From the NCBI RefSeq assembly GCF_000949135.2, contig NZ_JTAN02000003.1:62001-126000 (forward strand): a stretch of 64,000 bases of DNA. Direction: 5' to 3'. Under the pieces are notes generated by a model. That model was not told the origin of the DNA and did no database searches. It saw only the letters and a list, made by a program, of their open reading frames with translations. This DNA is from Burkholderia sp. USMB20 (GTDB lineage Bacteria; Pseudomonadota; Gammaproteobacteria; Burkholderiales; Burkholderiaceae). A program made the position numbers and the translations under genes. Of this stretch, positions 26,451 through 35,708 are shown in pieces; position 1 is the first letter of the stretch; every line of letters starts with the position of its first letter.

Positions 26451-27827
26451 TCATTCGACCGGATGCAGATCCTGCAGCAAGGTCGGCACGAGCTCCGACA
26501 CGGTCGGGTGGATGTGCATCGTGCGGCTGATCGTCGTGTACGGCGCGCCGGCGGCCATCACGTCGAGCATGCCGTGCACGACCTCGTCGCCGGTCACGCC
26601 GAGGATCGACGCGCCGAGAATCGCATGGCTGTCCGCGTCGACGATCACCTTCATGTAACCCAGGCTCTCGCCTTTTTCCACCGCGCGGCCGACGCGCGTC
26701 ATCGGCCGCGTGCCGACCAGCAGCCGGCGGCCGGTCTGCTTCGCTTCCGCGAGCGTCATGCCGATGCGGGCGAGCGGCGGATCGATGTACATCGCGTACG
26801 CGTTGATGCGGTCGGACACCTTGCGCGGATCGTTGTCGAGCAGGTTGGCCGCGACGATCTCGTAGTCGTTGTACGCGGTATGCGTGAACGCGCCGCGCCC
26901 GTTGCAGTCGCCGAGCGCCCAGATGCCGGGCACGCTGGTGCGCAGCTGGTCGTCGACCGTGATGTAGCCGCGCGCGTCGGTCGCGACGCCGGCCCGCTCG
27001 AGCCCGAGATCGTCGGTGTTCGGCACGCGGCCGACCGCGAGCAGCAGGTGCGAGCCCGCGACCTCGCGGCGGCCGCCGGTGCAGTCGAGGCCGACCGCGA
27101 CACCGTCGCCGTCGCGCCGTGCGCTCAGGCAGTTCGCGTCGAGCTGCACGTCGATGCCTTCGTTCTCGAGAATCTCGCGCACGGCCTGCGACACGTCCTC
27201 GTCCTCGCGATGGATCAGGCGCGCGCCTTTCTCGACGATCGTGACCTTCGAGCCGAAGCGGCGATACATCTGGCCGAATTCGAGCCCGACGTAGCTGCCG
27301 CCGATGATCACGAGATGCTCCGGCAGGAAGTCGACGTCCATCATCGTCGAGTTGGTCAGATAGGGCACCGAGTCGAGGCCCGGCATCGGCGGGATCTGCG
27401 CGCGTCCGCCGACGTTGATGAAGATGCGTTCGGCCTCGAGCACGTCGTCGCCCACGCGCACCGCATCGGGCCGCTCGAATCGGGCATGACCCTGAAACAC
27501 CGTCGTGTGGTCGAGCCCGCGCACCCATTGCTCGACGTTGTGGTTCGAGCGGCCGGAGATCCGGTCCTTGCGCGCCTTCACGGCCTTCATGTCGACGCTG
27601 ACGGGCCCGACCGACACGCCGTACTCCTGCGCGCGCCGCGCGAGTTGCGCCGCATACGCGCTCGCGATCAGCGTCTTGGTCGGGATACAGCCGGTGTTCA
27701 CGCAGGTGCCGCCGAAGCGGCCGCGTTCGACGATCGCGACTTTCATGCCGGCGCCGGCGAGCCGCGCGGCGAGCGGCGGCCCGGCCTGGCCCGTGCCGAT
27801 GACGATCGCATCGAAGTGTTGCGTCAT
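26451..27827 (-). CDS. FAD-containing pyridine nucleotide-disulphide oxidoreductase (mercuric-reductase/dihydrolipoamide-dehydrogenase-like)
   Basis: A 458-residue class I flavoprotein. The FAD motif IGTGQAGPPLAARLAG is followed by the redox-active cysteine pair GGTCVNTGCIPTKT; the NAD motif is IIGGSYVGLEFGQMY and the second FAD motif GIWALGDCNGRGAFTHTA. The C-terminal dimer domain carries the catalytic His-Glu pair as HIHPTVSEL. A strong AGGAGG precedes the ATG. It lacks an N-terminal MerA metal-binding domain, and no 2-oxoacid dehydrogenase genes are nearby, so its electron acceptor is unknown. Confidence 0.88.
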   Translation of the reverse strand: MTQHFDAIVIGTGQAGPPLAARLAGAGMKVAIVERGRFGGTCVNTGCIPTKTLIASAYAAQLARRAQEYGVSVGPVSVDMKAVKARKDRISGRSNHNVEQWVRGLDHTTVFQGHARFERPDAVRVGDDVLEAERIFINVGGRAQIPPMPGLDSVPYLTNSTMMDVDFLPEHLVIIGGSYVGLEFGQMYRRFGSKVTIVEKGARLIHREDEDVSQAVREILENEGIDVQLDANCLSARRDGDGVAVGLDCTGGRREVAGSHLLLAVGRVPNTDDLGLERAGVATDARGYITVDDQLRTSVPGIWALGDCNGRGAFTHTAYNDYEIVAANLLDNDPRKVSDRINAYAMYIDPPLARIGMTLAEAKQTGRRLLVGTRPMTRVGRAVEKGESLGYMKVIVDADSHAILGASILGVTGDEVVHGMLDVMAAGAPYTTISRTMHIHPTVSELVPTLLQDLHPVE

Positions 27828-27989
27828 GACGTCCTCCTGCGCTGGTGCAACGTGGGAAGGGACCACGCGCAAGCCGCATGCCGCGCCGGCGCGCGCCCGA
27901 ACGGCGACGAGCGCTTTATGGTAGACCGGTTGGCGGGGGGAGGCGAGTCGCGCGGATGCGCGCGCGGCGCAACCCGGTTCAGGATGGCC

Positions 27990-28029
27990 GGCGGGGCCGC
28001 CTCACACCCGGCAGCGGTGCGGCCCCGCC
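27990..28029. terminator. Perfect 11-bp GC hairpin (terminator candidate)
   Basis: GGCGGGGCCGC and GCGGCCCCGCC, 18 bases apart, form a perfect stem just downstream of the leftward gene ending at 28056. It lacks a T-run. Confidence 0.5.
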
Positions 28030-28055
28030 CGTGCAGGCGTGCCTTGCACGAGAGT

Positions 28056-28634
28056 TCAGTCCTTGCGCCGCCATTGGCCGAACGACACCGGCCGGTGCGC
28101 GTCGGCGCGCGTGACGGTGACTTCGTCGGGCTTGTCGTCGAGCGGAAACGATTCGGTGTAGATCTCGCTGGAGAACAGCCAGCCGCGGGTGCGCGGGTCG
28201 TAGCGGAACGTCACGAAGTCGCTCCAGTGTTGCCCGCAGGCGACGAAGTTCTGCACGGTGAAATAGCGGCCTTTCACCGCGAGGCCGCTGTCGGCGGCGT
28301 CTTCGGGATCGAACGGATCGCACTGGCCGCCTTCGTTCGCGCGCAGGACGACGTGGTCGTTGCGCGCGGCGAGCCGGTATGCGCGATCGGGCTGCTCCTC
28401 GAAGATCAGCAGCGGGCGCGGCGACGGCTGCGCGCGCGTATCGGCTTCGCGATGCACGACGACGAGCAAGCTGCGCCGTCCGTTGCCGAGGTCCGGCCCT
28501 TCCTGCGCGACGAGCGGCCGGTAGCCGGACGGCAGTTGCGTCGCGACCGATGGCGGCAGGCCGCCGGCGCGTGCGCCGGACGACAGTGCGGCGGCGAGCA
28601 GCGCGAGCAGGGCGCAGCGTGCGGTGGCGCCCAT
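28056..28634 (-). CDS. Hypothetical exported protein
   Basis: A 192-residue protein with a Sec signal peptide (ATARCALLALLAAALSSGARA). The mature part has no domain that I recognise; it includes SLLVVVHREADTR, DHVVLRANEGGQCD and FTVQNFVACGQHWSDFVTF with two cysteines that may form a disulphide, and reads as a compact beta-rich periplasmic protein. Its start shares one base with the stop of the GNAT gene (TGATG), so the two are coupled. Confidence 0.72.
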   Translation of the reverse strand: MGATARCALLALLAAALSSGARAGGLPPSVATQLPSGYRPLVAQEGPDLGNGRRSLLVVVHREADTRAQPSPRPLLIFEEQPDRAYRLAARNDHVVLRANEGGQCDPFDPEDAADSGLAVKGRYFTVQNFVACGQHWSDFVTFRYDPRTRGWLFSSEIYTESFPLDDKPDEVTVTRADAHRPVSFGQWRRKD

Positions 28635-29098
28635 CACAGATCTCGCCCGAGGAACTCGGTGCCCGGCACCGGATTGAACGCGACCGGCGGCGCGGGCGTG
28701 AAGCCGAGCGAACCATACAGTTGCCTTGCGGCGACGAACTCGGGCAGCACGTCGAGGCACATCCGCGCATAGCCGGCCGCCTTTGCGTCGCGCAGCAGCC
28801 GTTCGACGAGCTGGCGGCCGACGTTCAGCCCGCGCGCGTCGGGACGCACGTACACGCGCTTCATCTCGCACGTCGTCGCGTCGATTTCCCGAAACGCCGC
28901 GCAGCCGACCGCGCGCTCGCCGTGCCACGCGAGCAGCAGTTGCCCGCGCGGGGCCGCGTATTTGCCCGGCAGCGCGGCGAGCTCCGGCTCGTAGTCCTGG
29001 AACGCGAGGCTGACGGTAGGGCTTGCAATGTATTCGCGGAAGATCGCTTCGACGACGGCGGCATCGTCGGGATAGCGGGCGGCGCGGATCTCGATCAT
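28634..29098 (-). CDS. GNAT-family N-acetyltransferase
   Basis: A 154-residue acetyltransferase. The acetyl-CoA site is visible as MKRVYVRPDARGLNVGRQLVERLL (R/Q-x-x-G-x-G/V region), preceded by the beta-strand VGCAAFREID and followed by LDVLPEFVAARQLYGSLGF. It would acetylate an amine on a small molecule or protein. It heads a two-gene unit with the exported protein and is divergent from the LysE gene. Confidence 0.88.
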   Translation of the reverse strand: MIEIRAARYPDDAAVVEAIFREYIASPTVSLAFQDYEPELAALPGKYAAPRGQLLLAWHGERAVGCAAFREIDATTCEMKRVYVRPDARGLNVGRQLVERLLRDAKAAGYARMCLDVLPEFVAARQLYGSLGFTPAPPVAFNPVPGTEFLGRDL

Positions 29099-29276
29099 GG
29101 GGCGGGGCGCGAGGGCGGGAACGGCAGCCAGCATAGCAGCGCGCGGGCGCTTTCGGCGGGCGGCGAAGCGTGCCAGAATCGTCGGCTTCAGCGTCGGCGA
29201 TCGATGCAATGCGACTCGATTCTCGACGCGACACGCAGGCACCGGTGTTTCGGCGCCGTCGACCAAGGAGACTTCG

Positions 29277-29915
29277 ATGACTGCATCGGCTGCCGTACTC
29301 GCCATTCTGGCCGCGCTGTGGCTTGGCGCAATGATTCCGGGCCCGAGTTTCGTGCTGGTCGCCCGCAATTCGATCGGGCTGTCGCGCCGCGACGGGCTCG
29401 CGACCGCGCTCGGCATGGGCGTCGGCGGGATCGCGTTCGGCGGCGTCGCGCTGGCCGGGCTCTACACGCTGCTGCAGGCGGTCGAATGGCTGTACGTCGG
29501 GCTCAAGGTGGCCGGCGGCGCATACCTGATCTACATGGCGTCGAAGATCTGGCGCGGCGCCGACCGGCCGATCGCGATGGACGACCCGCAGGCCGTCGTC
29601 GCCGGCAGCGCGCGCAAGTCGTTCTGGACCGGCCTCACGACCCAGCTGAGCAATCCGAAGACGGCGATCTGGTACGGCAGCATCTTCGCGGCGCTGTTGC
29701 CGCAGCATCCGCCGCTGTGGTGCTACCTGGCGCTGCCGCCGCTCGTGTTCGGCGTCGAATTCGGCTGGTACACGATCGTTGCGCTGTGCTTCTCGACTCG
29801 CCGGCCGCGCGAACTCTACCTGCGCGCGAAGAAGTGGGTCGACCGCGTCGCGGCCGGCGCGATCACGCTGCTCGGCCTGCGGCTGATCCTGAACGCGCCG
29901 AAAGCGGGGATCTGA
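29277..29915 (+). CDS. LysE-family amino-acid exporter
   Basis: A 212-residue membrane protein with about six helices. The N-terminal GAMIPGPSFVLVARNSIG and the internal TTQLSNPKTAIWYGSIFA are the LysE/RhtB signatures. It has an AAGGAG ribosome-binding site seven bases before the ATG. Relatives export lysine/arginine, threonine or homoserine; the substrate here is unknown. Confidence 0.9.
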   Translation: MTASAAVLAILAALWLGAMIPGPSFVLVARNSIGLSRRDGLATALGMGVGGIAFGGVALAGLYTLLQAVEWLYVGLKVAGGAYLIYMASKIWRGADRPIAMDDPQAVVAGSARKSFWTGLTTQLSNPKTAIWYGSIFAALLPQHPPLWCYLALPPLVFGVEFGWYTIVALCFSTRRPRELYLRAKKWVDRVAAGAITLLGLRLILNAPKAGI

Positions 29916-30042
29916 CGGCAGGCGGTGCCGCTCGCGCGCACCGCCGTTTCATTCCCGACGGGCGTGCCGGTGCGGCCGGTCAGTCCGTCCGGTAGCGGGA
30001 CGGTCCGAACCGGGCGATCTCTTTCGGCCCGTCGCCCGTCCG

Positions 30043-30180
30043 CCCAATCCGTCCAATCCGTCCAATCCCTCCAATCCCTCCAATCCCTCCAATCCCTCCA
30101 ATCCCTCCATTCGCCCGTCCGCCCGTCCGCCCGTCATCAGCCCAATCCGCCCAATCCGCCCAATCCGCCCAATCCGCCCG
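30043..30180. repeat. Compound short tandem repeat
   Basis: Three adjoining arrays lie downstream of the LysE gene: about seven 9-base units of the CCAATCC[GC]T type (30043-30110), three 8-base GCCCGTCC units, then four 9-base CCCAATCCG units (30141-30176). The shared CAATCC core suggests slippage-driven growth. It is non-coding on the evidence of composition and lies between the ends of two convergent genes. Confidence 0.8.
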
Positions 30181-30192
30181 CGCGAGCGCGCG

Positions 30193-31404
30193 TCACACCG
30201 CCGGAAACCGCTCCAGCAGCGCCGCGAACCGCGCCTCGTCCGGAAACGCCTTCACTTCATATCGCACCGGCCGGTGCGCGGTGGCCGTCATCAGGTCGCC
30301 GCACGCGTCCCGCAGCGCGGCCATCGGCACGTGCGCCGACTGCCGCGTCGCTTCCCGGTAGAGCACGACGATGTCGGTCTCGGGCAGCAGCGTCGGCACG
30401 CCGTCGCTCCACACGCTGACACTGAACAGCTCGCCGTTCTGCCGCCGATACACGGTGTAGGTCGCCACGAAGATGTCGGTGCCGTCCCGCTTGTGCAGCT
30501 CGTCCAGCTGCGTGCGCTGATCCTGGTAGTCGCCGGCGAGTTCGTCCACGCGCAGCGCGTGCAGCTTCGCCTCCAGTCCTGCCGGGATGAAGTTCCGCCA
30601 CGCGGCGCCGTCCCAGCGCAGCATCAGCGGCGGCAGCGGACGCGGCTGCGCGCGCGCGTGTTCGGCGAGTTCGACCATCGTCGCGAGCCCGGCCGTGTTG
30701 CGGTCGCCGGTGAGCAGCAGCACGGCCCGGTTCGGCGCCATCACGACCGGCGCGCCGGAGATCGGCTGGCGATGCAGCAGGTCGGTCAGCAGCAGCCGCG
30801 CCGCGTCGTAGTAGTCGCCGAACTGCGACAGGAACACGCCGTCGCGCAACGCGACCCACGGTGCCGACGACGCGCCGCGCAGGTTGTCGATCGCGATGTC
30901 GCAGGCGGCGTCGAAGCTGACGCCCCATTCGGCGAGCCGCGCACTGGTCAGCCGCGCGACGCTGAATTCGCCGTCGTACGCGATGCCGATCTCGAGGTTC
31001 TCGCACAGTGGCCGGAACGCCACCTCCGACGCTTCGGGCTGTCCGGCGAGCTGCAGCGCGACCGTGCCGCGCTCGGTCGCGCTGCGGATCACGGGGCGCA
31101 GCCGCGCGCGCACGTCCGCGAAGTTCGCCGGAATCTCGTGCTGCATCATCGCGTTCGCCTGGCGCCGCAGCGTCGCTTCGCGCTCGGTGGGCTTCGCGTC
31201 CGCGTAATCGCGGAACAGGTTGTGGAGGTTGATGATGTTCGATGGGGCATCGGCTTGCACGAGACGGCCCTTGTCGTGCTCGTGAAGCCACTCGCGCGTG
31301 TCGCCGGTCGCGCGCAGCGCGGCGATCAGGCGTTCGGCGAAGTCCTGCCGGCTGGGCGGTTTGCTGAAGCGCTCGCGCAGGCGCGCGACGAAGTCGGAAA
31401 TCAT
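30193..31404 (-). CDS. Uncharacterised protein, possibly DUF1444/YtpQ-like
   Basis: A 403-residue cytosolic protein without signal peptide or membrane helix. The N-terminal MISDFVARLRERFSKPPSRQDFAERLI, the middle SVARLTSARLAEWGVSFD with AIDNLRG, and VMAPNRAVLLLTGDRN resemble what I remember of DUF1444 (YtpQ) proteins, but that match is uncertain. It ends beside the tandem repeat and is divergent from the DUF3348 operon, from which it is separated by 493 bases. Confidence 0.72.
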   Translation of the reverse strand: MISDFVARLRERFSKPPSRQDFAERLIAALRATGDTREWLHEHDKGRLVQADAPSNIINLHNLFRDYADAKPTEREATLRRQANAMMQHEIPANFADVRARLRPVIRSATERGTVALQLAGQPEASEVAFRPLCENLEIGIAYDGEFSVARLTSARLAEWGVSFDAACDIAIDNLRGASSAPWVALRDGVFLSQFGDYYDAARLLLTDLLHRQPISGAPVVMAPNRAVLLLTGDRNTAGLATMVELAEHARAQPRPLPPLMLRWDGAAWRNFIPAGLEAKLHALRVDELAGDYQDQRTQLDELHKRDGTDIFVATYTVYRRQNGELFSVSVWSDGVPTLLPETDIVVLYREATRQSAHVPMAALRDACGDLMTATAHRPVRYEVKAFPDEARFAALLERFPAV

Positions 31405-31897
31405 CGTATGCGGTCGGGCGGGCCCGTCTGTTATTGATCTCTCGTTGTCATGGGCGGCGCCACCCGTCTCCTGGGGGCGCGCGCTGCGACCCGCCGATAT
31501 CGGCCGGATACCCGGAATGCGGCCGGTGGCGGCCCGCGCGCCGGCTGCATGGCGGCGCGGGCCCGCGTCGGACGCGATTCGCGTGGCGGGTGTCGCGATG
31601 GTACCGCACGTCCGTGATGGAAACGCGTGTGGTGAACGTTTGTTGATGCACAGGCGAGAGCACCGAGCCCCGAACCCCGAACCGGCCCGCGCCGGCCCGC
31701 GCCGGCTCTGGAACGCGGCCCGACTCGTCGCCTGACCCACGCCGGCGCTGGCGAAAACCCCGACGACCGCCCCGCGAGCCTTGTGCGGCGGGCGTTCGCG
31801 CCGGTTGCGCGGCGTGCCGTGCCGGGCCGCTTCCCCGATTCTGGCGGCCGACCTCCCGACGACGTGTAAACTGCTGCCTTTTTTGACGGTTTGCAGC
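31405..31897. other. Divergent intergenic region upstream of the DUF3348-DUF802-OmpA operon
   Basis: About 490 bases between two divergent genes. A -10-like TAAACT at 31867-31872 lies some 25 bases before the DUF3348 start and is the best promoter candidate. A small direct repeat of GGCCCGCGCC occurs near 31684-31704. I see no coding frame with convincing codon use. Confidence 0.45.
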
Positions 31898-32647
31898 ATG
31901 GTGCAAGCACCCCCGCGCCCGGCACTGAGCGGCCCGACGCTCGTCCGGCTGCTCGCGCGCCTGACCGATGCCGACGTCGCGGAATCCCGGCAGACGCTGT
32001 CGGACCGCCTGAGCCAGTGGCTCGGCTGGACCGACGCGATCACGCTGTCGTCCGCGCTGAATGCGAGCCCGCCCGGCGTCGCGGCCGGCGTGCGCGGTTA
32101 CGACGCCGAGCGCGACTGCGCGCGTGTGCGCCACGACCTCGCGCAGGCGATCACGGCCGCCCACCGTCCGCGTACGCGGCGGCGCCCCGGCGAAATGCCG
32201 CCGCCGCCCGCCGACACGGCGGACTTCGCGGATTTCCGCCAGAGCTGTCTGTCCCTGCAGCAGGAAATGGAAACGGCGATCGGCCAGTTGCGCGGCCGCC
32301 TGCGGGTCGCGCTGGCCGCGCGCGCGTCCGGGATGGCGCGGCTCGCGGCGCTCGACGCGATCATGGAGCGCGTGCTCGGCGCGCGCGAGCGCAGCCTGCT
32401 GTCCGCCGTGCCCGCGCTGCTCGGCACGCGCTTCGAGCGGCTGCGCGACGCGGAACGGCAGGCGCTGGCCGACGCGCAAGCGGCGGCCGCTGCCGATCCC
32501 GACGGCGACGCACCGCCCGCCGCGGCGATCGTGCCCGGCACGTGGCTCGACACGTTCCGCAACGAGATGCAAAGCATCCTGCTCGCCGAACTCGAAGTCC
32601 GGTTTCAAACGGTAGACGGGCTGCTCGCGGCCCTTCGTACCTGCTAA
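31898..32647 (+). CDS. DUF3348 domain protein
   Basis: A 249-residue, Arg/Ala-rich, mostly helical cytosolic protein. The opening SGPTLVRLLARLTDADVAESRQTLSDRLSQWL with WTDAITLSSAL matches DUF3348. It is the first gene of a four-gene unit with the DUF802, MotB/OmpA-like and DUF2894 genes, a conserved beta-proteobacterial arrangement. I start at MVQAPPRP after the -10-like element. The function is unknown; from context it may be a cytosolic partner of the motor-like complex. Confidence 0.85.
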   Translation: MVQAPPRPALSGPTLVRLLARLTDADVAESRQTLSDRLSQWLGWTDAITLSSALNASPPGVAAGVRGYDAERDCARVRHDLAQAITAAHRPRTRRRPGEMPPPPADTADFADFRQSCLSLQQEMETAIGQLRGRLRVALAARASGMARLAALDAIMERVLGARERSLLSAVPALLGTRFERLRDAERQALADAQAAAAADPDGDAPPAAAIVPGTWLDTFRNEMQSILLAELEVRFQTVDGLLAALRTC

Positions 32648-32657
32648 TCCCTACGCT

Positions 32658-35600
32658 ATGTCCAGAATTCGTCTTGATCTCGTTGTCTTCATCGCCGGCC
32701 TGCTCGCAGTGTGCTGGATCGGCGTCGGCTATGTCGCGTCGAACCCGCTCGCGACGGCCGTCACGCTGCTGATCGGCGCATGCTACGTCGCCGGCGCGTG
32801 GGAACTGTGGCGCTACCGGCAGGCGACCACCACGCTGTCGCGCGCGGTGGCCGGGCTCACCGAACCGCCGGCGCAGCTCGACACCTGGCTCGACACGCTG
32901 CCCGCGGGCCTGCGCGGCGCCGTGCGGGCGCGCGTCGAAGGCGCGCGCGTCGCGCTGCCGGGCCCGACGCTGACGCCGTATCTCGTCGGCCTGCTCGTGC
33001 TGCTCGGCATGCTCGGCACGCTGCTCGGGATGGTCGTCACGCTGAAGGGCACGGGCGCCGCGCTCGAAAGTGCGACCGACCTCGACGCGATCCGCGCGTC
33101 GCTGATCGCGCCGGTGAAGGGCCTCGGCTTCGCGTTCGGCACGTCGATCGCGGGCGTCGCGACGTCGGCGATGCTCGGCCTCCTGTCCGCGCTCGTGCGC
33201 CGCGAACGGCTCGACGCGGGCCAGCAACTCGACGCGAAGATCGCGACGACGCTGCGTGTGCATTCGTCCGCACACCAGCGCGACGAATCCTTCCGGCTAC
33301 TGCAGCGCCAGGCCGACGTGATGCCGGCCCTGGTCGACCGGCTGCAGACGATGATGACGACGCTCGAGGCGCGCAGCGTCGCGCTGCACGATCGCCAGAT
33401 CGAAAGCCAGCAGGCGTTCTTCGATCGGACCGAGCGCGCGTATGCGGGCCTGGCGTCGAATGTCGGCGATGCGCTGAAGGAAAGCGCCGCCGAAAGCGCA
33501 CGCGTGGCCGGTGCCGCGCTGCAGCCGGTCGTCGCGGCGACGATGACGGGGCTCGCGCAGGAGATGGCCGCGTTGCGCGACACCGTGACGGGCGCCGTGC
33601 AGCGTCAGCTCGACGGGCTGACCGACGGTTTCGAGAAGACCACCGGGAACGTGACGGCCGTCTGGAACCGCGCGCTCGACGAGCAGCGCCGCGCGGGCGA
33701 CGCCGTCGCGCAGCAATTGCAGACGACGCTCGGCCAGTTCACCGACACCTTCGCGCAGCGGTCGACGGACCTGCTCGACGGCGTCGCGACGCGCCTCGAA
33801 TCGACCGAAAGCCGGCTGTCCGACGCGTGGCGCGATGCGCTCGCGCGCCAGGAGCAGGTCGGCGCGACGCTGGCCGGCCAGCATGCGCAGGCGCTCGGCG
33901 AAGCTGCCGCGACCTTCGAGCGGCATTCCGGCGCGGCGCTCGCCGCGATGCGCGAGTCGCATGCGGGGCTGCAGACGCAACTGGCCGCGCGCGACGAGGA
34001 ACGCCTGGCGGCGTGGAATGCGTCGCTGACGGCGATGGCCGCGAAGCTCGGCGACGAATGGCAGCGCGCGGGCGCGCACAGCGCGGGCCGTCAGCAGGAA
34101 ATCTGCGATGCGCTGGCGCAAACGACGCGCGATCTCGCGGCACAGGCGTCTACGTTCGAACAACGTTCGAACGATTTGCTGTCCACGATCCGCGACTCGC
34201 ACACGGGGCTGCAAACGCAACTCGCGGCACGCGACGAGGAACGTCTGTCCGCATGGAACGACTCGCTCGTCGCAATGGCGACGAAGCTCGGCGACGAATG
34301 GCAGCGTGCCGGCGTGCACAGCGCGGGCCATCAGCAGGAAATCTGCGATGCGCTGGCGCAAACGACGCGCGATCTCGCGGCACAGGCGTCTACGTTCGAA
34401 CAACGTTCGAACGATCTGCTGTCGACGATTCGCGATTCGCACACGGGGCTGCAAACGCAACTGGCCGCGCGTGATGAGGAACGCCTGTCCGCATGGAACG
34501 ACTCGCTGGCCGCGATGGCGACGAAGCTCGGCGACGAGTGGCAGCGCGCGGGCGTGCACAGTGCGGGCCGTCAGCAGGAAATCTGCGACGCACTCGCACA
34601 AACGACGCGCGATCTGACCGCACAAGCAGCGACGTTCGAGCAACGTTCGAACGACCTGCTGTCGACGATTCGCGAATCGCACGCGGGCCTGCAAACGCAA
34701 CTGGCTGCACGCGACGAAGAACGCCTGTCGGCATGGAACGATTCGCTGGCCGCGATGGCTGCAAAGCTCGGCGAAGAGTGGCAGCGCGCGGGCGTACACA
34801 GCGCGGGCCGTCAGCAGGAAATCTGCGACGCGCTGGCACAGACGACGCGCGATCTGGCGGCACAAGCGTCTACGTTCGAACAACGCTCGAACGACCTGCT
34901 GTCGACGATCCGCGATTCGCACGCCGGCCTGCAAACGCAACTGGCCGCGCGCGACGAAGAACGCCTGTCCGCATGGAACGACTCGCTCGCCGCGATGGCC
35001 GCCGCGCTGCGCGACGAATTGGCGCAGACGAGCGCGCAGGCCGCGACGCGCCAGCAGGACATCTGCGACACGCTGACCCGCACCGCGAATGACATCACCG
35101 CGCAGGCGCAGGTGCATGCAAGCGACACGATCAACGAGATCTCGCGCCTCGTGCAGGCCGCATCGGAAGCGCCGAAGGCCGCGGCCGACGTCGTCGCCGA
35201 ACTGCGCCAGCGCCTGTCCGAAAGCATGGTGCGCGACACCGCGATGCTCGAGGAGCGCAGCCGCCTGCTCGCGACGCTCGAGACGCTGCTCGGCGCGGTC
35301 AATCACGCGTCGACCGAACAGCGCACCGCGATCGACGCACTCGTCAGCACGTCGGCCGACCTGCTCGAGCGCGTCGGCGCGCGCTTCAACGACACCGTCG
35401 ATGCCGAAACGCGCAAGCTCGATTCGGTCGCCGCACAGGTCACGGCGGGCGCGGTCGAGGTCGCGAGCCTCGGCGATGCGTTCGGCGCGGCCGTGCAGGT
35501 GTTCGGCGAGTCGAACGACAAGCTGCTGAACCACCTGCAACGCATCGAGGCCGCGCTCGAGAAATCGCTCGCGCGCAGCGACGAGCAGCTCGAGTACTAC

Positions 35601-35705
35601 GTCGCGCAGGCGCGCGAGGTGATCGACCTGAGCATGATGTCGCAGAAGCAGATCGTCGAGGACCTGCAGCAGATCGCCGGTCGGCGGGCATCGGTCGGAG
35701 CGTAA
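32658..35705 (+). CDS. DUF802 protein: MotA/ExbB-like membrane base with giant repetitive coiled-coil tail
   Basis: A 1015-residue protein. Four membrane helices fall at about residues 8-26, 32-50, 107-129 and 153-180; the last two (LGMLGTLLGMVVTLKGTG and FAFGTSIAGVATSAMLG) have the small-residue, Thr/Ser-lined pattern of MotA/TolQ/ExbB proton channels. The remaining ~830 residues are charged, Ala/Gln-rich and predicted helical. Residues ~434-833 hold five tandem 80-residue units. Its size and plan recall ZorA of Zorya rather than flagellar MotA. It sits between DUF3348 and the OmpA-domain partner. Confidence 0.88.
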   Translation: MSRIRLDLVVFIAGLLAVCWIGVGYVASNPLATAVTLLIGACYVAGAWELWRYRQATTTLSRAVAGLTEPPAQLDTWLDTLPAGLRGAVRARVEGARVALPGPTLTPYLVGLLVLLGMLGTLLGMVVTLKGTGAALESATDLDAIRASLIAPVKGLGFAFGTSIAGVATSAMLGLLSALVRRERLDAGQQLDAKIATTLRVHSSAHQRDESFRLLQRQADVMPALVDRLQTMMTTLEARSVALHDRQIESQQAFFDRTERAYAGLASNVGDALKESAAESARVAGAALQPVVAATMTGLAQEMAALRDTVTGAVQRQLDGLTDGFEKTTGNVTAVWNRALDEQRRAGDAVAQQLQTTLGQFTDTFAQRSTDLLDGVATRLESTESRLSDAWRDALARQEQVGATLAGQHAQALGEAAATFERHSGAALAAMRESHAGLQTQLAARDEERLAAWNASLTAMAAKLGDEWQRAGAHSAGRQQEICDALAQTTRDLAAQASTFEQRSNDLLSTIRDSHTGLQTQLAARDEERLSAWNDSLVAMATKLGDEWQRAGVHSAGHQQEICDALAQTTRDLAAQASTFEQRSNDLLSTIRDSHTGLQTQLAARDEERLSAWNDSLAAMATKLGDEWQRAGVHSAGRQQEICDALAQTTRDLTAQAATFEQRSNDLLSTIRESHAGLQTQLAARDEERLSAWNDSLAAMAAKLGEEWQRAGVHSAGRQQEICDALAQTTRDLAAQASTFEQRSNDLLSTIRDSHAGLQTQLAARDEERLSAWNDSLAAMAAALRDELAQTSAQAATRQQDICDTLTRTANDITAQAQVHASDTINEISRLVQAASEAPKAAADVVAELRQRLSESMVRDTAMLEERSRLLATLETLLGAVNHASTEQRTAIDALVSTSADLLERVGARFNDTVDAETRKLDSVAAQVTAGAVEVASLGDAFGAAVQVFGESNDKLLNHLQRIEAALEKSLARSDEQLEYYVAQAREVIDLSMMSQKQIVEDLQQIAGRRASVGA
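33957..35156 (+). repeat. Five exact 240-bp (80-residue) tandem units inside the DUF802 gene
   Basis: Units begin at 33957, 34197, 34437, 34677 and 34917, each opening with SH[AT]GLQTQLAARDEER and containing QQEICDALAQTTRDL and FEQRSNDLLSTIR. Units 2-4 are nearly identical at the DNA level, while the first and last are diverged. All units keep frame and exactly the same length. Confidence 0.93.
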
Positions 35706-35708
35706 CGC

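Noticed and set aside
29949-30137. A leftward frame with Leu-Glu-Gly repeats over the tandem repeat.
   Set aside because: It is only a translation of the 9-base repeat, with no ribosome-binding site and no family resemblance.
30043-30180. A CRISPR-like array.
   Set aside because: Units are 8-9 bases without spacers; this is a simple tandem repeat.
33957-35156. An assembly duplication inside the DUF802 gene.
   Set aside because: The outer units are diverged and all units keep frame and length, which fits a genuine protein repeat.
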